Positions 59,006 to 64,000 of a stretch of DNA of 64,000 nt are shown one piece after another. Source of the stretch: Nyssa sinensis (lineage: Eukaryota; Streptophyta; Magnoliopsida; Cornales; Nyssaceae); NCBI GenBank assembly GCA_008638375.1, contig CM018052.1, positions 10,029,506-10,093,505 of the forward strand, written 5' to 3'. The first letter of the stretch is position 1. Every line of letters begins with the position of its first letter. The position numbers and the translations under genes were made by a program. Under the pieces are notes generated by a model. It saw only the letters and a program-made list of their open reading frames with translations. It did no database searches and had not been told where the DNA came from.

Positions 59006-59823
59006 TGCACATACATACATAATATCCTATTTTTATGCATGCACTTGGCATGCTGTCTCTCTCTCATTTCCCTTTTTCTTTATTTTCATTTTTTCACATG
59101 TATACATATATATCTATGTAAAATACCTTATTATGTATACACATGTATAATGCATATTTTATACTTATTTTTATACACTTATATATACTCATTATATACA
59201 TACATACTGGTTTTTGATGCCGTATACATACACTAATATTGGACTGGCTACGTGTATACGTATATGTATGCATGCATGAAAATATGTGTATGCACGCATT
59301 ACGAGGCATATTCTGAGGTTGCTCGGGATCACTTGTAACCACGCCTCGTACATTAAATGCCGTATTTTATTCTTATTTGTGGTTCTCGTTACTTGTCTCG
59401 AATTACGTGCCAATTACTGTATATTATTTATTGCGATGCTTCGGGCATATGTCGTGTATTATTTTTATTGGCCCGGTTTGTTCGTACTTTTTCTTAATCT
59501 CGTAATTCTAGGAGATTATAAACTTTGGCTAATTGCCTTAGTAATCGTACTCGTCACTGTATATTACTCTTTTAAAATGGTCTGTCTATTCTCGGTATGA
59601 ACCGATCTCGATTTGTCTCTGATAGTATGTTCAATGCTGAGTCAAAGCTCGGTATTATTATTTGACCTTTTTAGATAAAATAAAATTATTCTATTTATTC
59701 GAAACTCATGTTCGGTTACAACCAGTATTATGCTACTCGACCTAACCTATCTCGGTTTACGTGTACTTGACTGGGTCTACCTCGACATAAGTGCCACATC
59801 CCGGGTCGGGATATTACACATAC

Positions 59824-60576
59824 CATGCTTGCTCATCAAATTGAGTCACCAAAAGCTTTCGTGAGAGATAGTGGCTAGGTCAGTATGGGCAAAGCTATGG
59901 GCTTTCCAAAAGCGCCATTTTGTCTTTAAGCCATATCACCAACAACAAAGGGCTATCGTCAAATTCCTGGTCCAAATCGTTATGCACAATGTCCAAGCCA
60001 TTCAAAGTCTCGACTAAGACAAAACCCATAATGTTCCCTTCCTTGACAAGGTCATCAACAACTCTAATCAAGCGAGTATCAACCGTGGTTGGGTCAGTCA
60101 AGAGTAAGAAGCGAGAAATCATGCATAAAGCCAAGTCACACTAGGCTAGCTGCCTTGGCTCTTGGCTCTTGGCTTTTAAAATGATCCATGATGGGTAAAA
60201 GAGAAAAACTCTCACCTTATACTAAAAACCTCACCTCTATGGCATTCAGTGATAGCAAGTCTGATAGGAGGGCAGAATAACCTCTTTGAACCTTGGGGAA
60301 GATCATCTTGCCTTGGACAGTCACATCAAGAATAGCACACAATTTCTCAAAAGTTAGGCAAAACTCCTTCATGTTGAATCGAAAGACATGATCCACAGGG
60401 TCCCAAAATCACGCACAAGCTTTCAAAAATCTTTGCTCTACCAAGATAATAGTCATGAAAAGAAGAGATTTCATTTTGAATGATCCCAAATTGATCCTCT
60501 CTGACGGCGTAAGTGAGACCATCCATGAGTGAAGTTTGCTATCAAAAGCATCCATACTAGTAATTGTGGCAGCCAT
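59824..60576 (-). pseudogene. DUF7745-like plant retroelement protein relic, two exons, split by unit F
   Basis: Exon 1 runs from ATG at 60576 to a GAG/GTGAGG donor at 60235; exon 2 lies at about 60150-59824 and seems to go on at 55538-55490 beyond unit F, where the frame stays open across the CATAC duplication. Exon 1 has S-E-R-I-N-L-G-S, then F-W-D-P and V-F-R-F, and exon 2 has L-L-L-V-I-W-L after a V-E-T-L-N-G segment. This order resembles DUF7745 proteins, which accompany plant retroelements; the match is from memory and could be another plant-mobile-domain family. TGA at 60409-60411 interrupts exon 1 just before F-W-D-P, where Arg (CGA) would fit. Function unknown. Confidence 0.5.
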
Positions 60577-60649
60577 GAGGAGGAAAATACTTCAAGGGGC
60601 TGTGCAAATCAGAGAAAAGTGAGAAAGATACATGATGGGAGGTCTAAAG

Positions 60650-60943
60650 TGTTAGGATGTGTGCCCTCATATCCAAAAAATTTTATTATTATTTAATAGA
60701 TTTGATTTATTATTGAGTTTCATATTACCAAATTTTTGGATGTTGCTTTATATCATGAGATGATTAGTCATTAAATTGTCATTAGGAGTGGTTCATGTGT
60801 ATAAATGAAATTTATGCATAAGAGATATGAACTGCTTATATAGGCAATTCTAGAATTGTTCGCGGCTATTGATAAGATTAAACATCTTATCTGTAAAGCT
60901 GTAATACAGTTAACCTTTATGTGATAAGGTGGTTTATTTCAAT
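60650..60943 (+). mobile_element. Copia-like LTR start, cut by unit G
   Basis: Begins TGTTAGGATGTGTGCCC, the usual opening of a copia LTR group, preceded by a purine-rich GATGGGAGG. Unit G starts at 60944, so the rest lies beyond the window. Confidence 0.45.
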
Positions 60944-63900
60944 TGTCATGCCTCGAATTTCTACGAACCCGGGGGTGAGCGAAATGAAATAAGAAAAGGA
61001 ATTAAAAGGCAATTTAATGGATTTATTTAAACATGCATTCATTCTCTATCAACATATAAGCATGTAAAGTACATTCAATAAACATATCTTTCATGTCAGT
61101 TGGGCTTAAGCCCTTACATTACAAAATACGCCCCATGGGCCAAATATATTTCTAAGTTCTTTTTCCCTCCTTCCTTCAAGACTTCTCAAGTCTCAAGTGC
61201 CAGGAGCGTCATCTGTAATATGATATCCCACGAATGGGTTAGTTCAACTACTGGTATGACATAATGCTAATGCAAGGAACAAAATTAAGGCGTGGCATGT
61301 GCAAGTGTACATTTATCTCTATATGCCATTCAAATCATCCATACATCAATGCAATGCATTGTCATCATGCGTGACACACCCATGCAAACTCTATGCCACA
61401 TCCATGTCTCACTTTACGGACCTTCCTCACTGGCATGAGTACCAATCGTATGTCTCACTTCACGGTCCGTCTCCATTGGCATGAGTACCAATGGCCAATT
61501 TTGGGTTTTTCACCACAGGATCTACACCTTTATAATGCACAGCACCAAGTGCTCAACCCATACTATGCTTCAAGGAATTACACCATGCCAATATGTTCTG
61601 ATCCCACCATGCCATAATACAATCTCAATGAAACATTTATCCACACATAAAGCATGCTTTAAATAATGCATTTCACTTAAAGAAATAATAACATTTAAAT
61701 CACAAAATTCCTTCCTCATGTGTATGTGCTATACATATTCCATTTAAAAGCATGCTCAAGTTACACATTCACAATTTTCACAATTCTCGAAGAACATAAA
61801 TCACAACACTGTGCCAACACATGGAATGTACATATAATCATGGTTCATGTTTATCACTTAACCCAACTCCCAAGGAAATAATAAGGAACACATAAGCACA
61901 TAAACAATCGAATAAACATATGAATCACTAAATCAACATGGAAATCATTCCTAAACTTAATTCTGTTTCTTACTTAGCAAAATATCATACCTGGATGGGT
62001 GTGTCTCAACCCTAAGGAGTCGTGCTCGCTGTGTAGCCGAACTAACTAGTGAGAATGCAGTCCCTTCACTGTATCTGCCTAGAATGTCAATTCGCCTTCT
62101 CCTTTCCCTTTGGTGTTCCTAAAATTGTGCAACACAACTTAGTCTATTTATACTTGAATTATGTTATTCATCAAATTTTATGCTTTTATATCATGAGTTT
62201 CTACTTTACTAAAATAAACTCTACCATTGAGTCTGAAACGTCGAACAAAGTTGATTTATGCTTTCGTAGAATTCAATTTGGACATTTGTACTAAAAAGGG
62301 CAAAATGGTCATTTCACACTTTTACAGGTTCTTACTTCTTGAGACCTCTTTTCATAAATCAGACTTCATGGTTGAGTCCAAAATGCTCGAAATAATAAAA
62401 ATTCACAATTCTTTTATTTTAATCGGAGTTCGTTTGACTACTCTTTGACCCAAGAGCATTTTGGTCATTTTAGTATTCCTACTAGTTTTTTATTTTTTGG
62501 GACCTCATCTCGCAAAACGGACCTCACCGTTGGATTCAGAATATCTGAAAAAAAACACTATTCACTTGTTTATTTTGGACTCCAGGTCGTTTCGGTTTAT
62601 TTAATTTAATTAAATTAATAAGATTTTTATATAACATATATATATATATATATTTTTGTGGGCTTAAGTGGGCACGGGTGGTACCTGTCCTAACTGTTCT
62701 GGGCTTGGGTTTTCTTCCTGTTGGTTCACGGTTCAATACTCAGGGGGCGCAACCCCTTTTTTATTTTTCAAAGGGTTTGGCTGCCAAACGGCGTACAGGG
62801 CGCTAGATCGGGATAAGCTATCCCAGGTTTGGATAAGGCTCTTAATTAGATTTCCTAATCTTGTGACCAAACACCTGGTTTAGGTTTTATTAAAATAAAG
62901 GCATCAAAATGGCACCGTCTTATTAATGCGGTGGCTAATCCGCAGATCTCCACGTGTCCGAGCCAACACGCCTAGTCCAAACAAGTTAGGCGAGTCGACT
63001 CGTCATCATCTTCATCACCTAGGTTACTGTTGCCCTAATTTTCGAAGCTCTACACCTTCAATTTTATGGATTTTGAAGTTGTTTTACTGCCTGTGCTCGA
63101 TTCAAAAACATTTCTGGAAGCCCGAGGATCATTTTGACATTCATTTTAGAGCTTAAATCGAGCTCAAGTGCTCGGTTTAAAACTTGATAACTGCAGTTGC
63201 AACTTGGTCATTCATGCTTATTCTTGGCTCAAATTTCATGGGATTTCTTCTGTTGGGTCCTATTAATCATGTGGTTCAAGTCCCCATTCTCAAAGTCAGG
63301 TTTTGTTGCAAGTTCGTGAGATTGGGTTTCAAACCCAAAACCTGCAACTTAAGTTTTGGAGGTCTTCCTTTAGGGTTTTAGGTTGCGGTTTGGTGTTTTT
63401 GGAACACTACTAAGGTCTTGTTGAGGTCTTAACAAACCAAATATGGTTTGGTTTCAATGGCTTCAGACCTGCTCCAAGCAAGGTCCTTCTATGGCTGCTC
63501 TTTGTGGGTTTGATGTTTTAGGGCTGTTTTTAGGTCCTATCTTCATGTCTTATTCATGTTTATGTGTCCTAAATATCATACATGCATGAATATGACCCAA
63601 ACAACTTACATATATGCATAACTTTAGAGAGAGGAAATAATGAGTTTTGATGTTCTACCTCAAACAGTGGTACTCATTTCCTTCTCCTTCTGATTTCTTT
63701 CCTTCTTCTTCTCAGAACTCTCTCTCTCTCTCCCTTTTTATTTCCCTCCGTATGACTAAATGGATGTGTGGCATGTGTATACAATATTTATACATGTATA
63801 TAAGTATATTCATGATCATTACATGTCTGATTGTCCCAACCACCAGGTTACCCCATTACTTGTTACAGCTTCTCAAATAAGTGCTTCTCCATGTACAGGT

Positions 63901-64000
63901 TCACTGTTTGGGCAGACCATCATGTTGCCGTGTGTGTGTGTATGTGTATACATGTACATATATATATATATATATATATAGTTTGCTATAATTATTTTAT
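60944..64000 (+). mobile_element. LTR-like unit G, right end outside the window
   Basis: Starts TGTCATGCCTCGAATTTC, preceded by TCAAT, which should recur after its 3-prime end near 65 kb if the unit is about 4 kb long. It is the same subfamily as unit E (inverted). It carries the ATTGAGTCTGAAACGTCG-type modules at 62223, 62363 and 62526 and a (TA)n run at about 62636-62654; a second TA run at about 63958-63980 is near the edge. No retroelement protein is seen. Confidence 0.7.

Larger units (their letters stand above)
55544..59818 (+). mobile_element. LTR-like unit F (probable solo LTR), 4.28 kb
   Basis: Starts TGTCACGACCCGAGACCCC and ends GGGTCGGGATATTACA. CATAC at 55539-55543 and 59819-59823 is a perfect 5-bp duplication. 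Inside: AAAGCCCAATAAGTAA near 55928, minisatellites at 56272-56455, a (TA)n run at about 56977-57007, the three ATTGAATCCGGAATG-type modules at 57069-57390, and a GACCCGAAC-rich dyad at 57780-57830. No retroelement protein. It interrupts the DUF7745-like pseudogene. Confidence 0.9.

Noticed and set aside
58754..59600. Several frames of 70 to 104 codons
   Set aside because: Low-complexity translations of TA and CA microsatellites and T-rich tracts inside unit F.

Overview
This is a repeat-dominated stretch of a plant nuclear genome, most likely a eudicot with a large genome; I cannot name the species. The evidence is an intronless berberine-bridge-enzyme-like gene with plant-type motifs, a plant CACTA (En/Spm) transposon with TNP2 and TNPA-like genes, relics of plant-specific retroelement proteins (Transposase_32-like and DUF7745-like), and high AT content with many AT, CT and CA microsatellites. 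I see one intact host gene in 64 kb, at 46287-47891 (+). No rRNA, tRNA or CRISPR array was recognised.

Layout. 1-2352: an inverted, decayed piece of a retroelement coding for a Transposase_32-like protein. 2353-6625: LTR-like unit A. 6626-8489: decayed retroelement sequence ending in a copia-like LTR start at 8091. 8490-26682: a non-autonomous CACTA element (CACTA-2) with AAG target duplications, blown up from about 2.5 kb to 18 kb by LTR-like unit B (8811-20504, TSD AATAA), which itself holds units C (11730-15251, TSD CATCG) and D (15779-19393, TSD TATCC, minus), and by unit E (21246-25277, TSD TATTA, minus). 26686-29235: intergenic sequence with an LTR-like promoter carrying a cluster of heat-shock-element motifs. 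29236-42182: CACTA-1, 12,947 bp with AAG duplications, containing a roughly 160-bp tandem array (30131-33693) and, on the minus strand, a TNPA-like gene and a TNP2 transposase gene, both broken.

42183-48895: the low-repeat island with the oxidase gene, a hAT-like MITE and AT-rich duplications. 48896-54564: retroelement sequence including LTR-like unit H and a second Transposase_32-like pseudogene in the opposite orientation to the one at 1-420. 55544-59818: LTR-like unit F (TSD CATAC), which splits a DUF7745-like pseudogene. 60650-60943: a copia-like LTR start, cut by unit G, which runs off the right edge.

Taken together: the window is a stack of nested insertions datable relative to one another by target duplications. 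Most long reading frames are transposon relics, and nearly all the premature stops I found are TAG or TGA at sites where CAG or CGA is expected, the pattern left by deamination of methylated cytosine. The oxidase gene is the only locus that looks under coding constraint.
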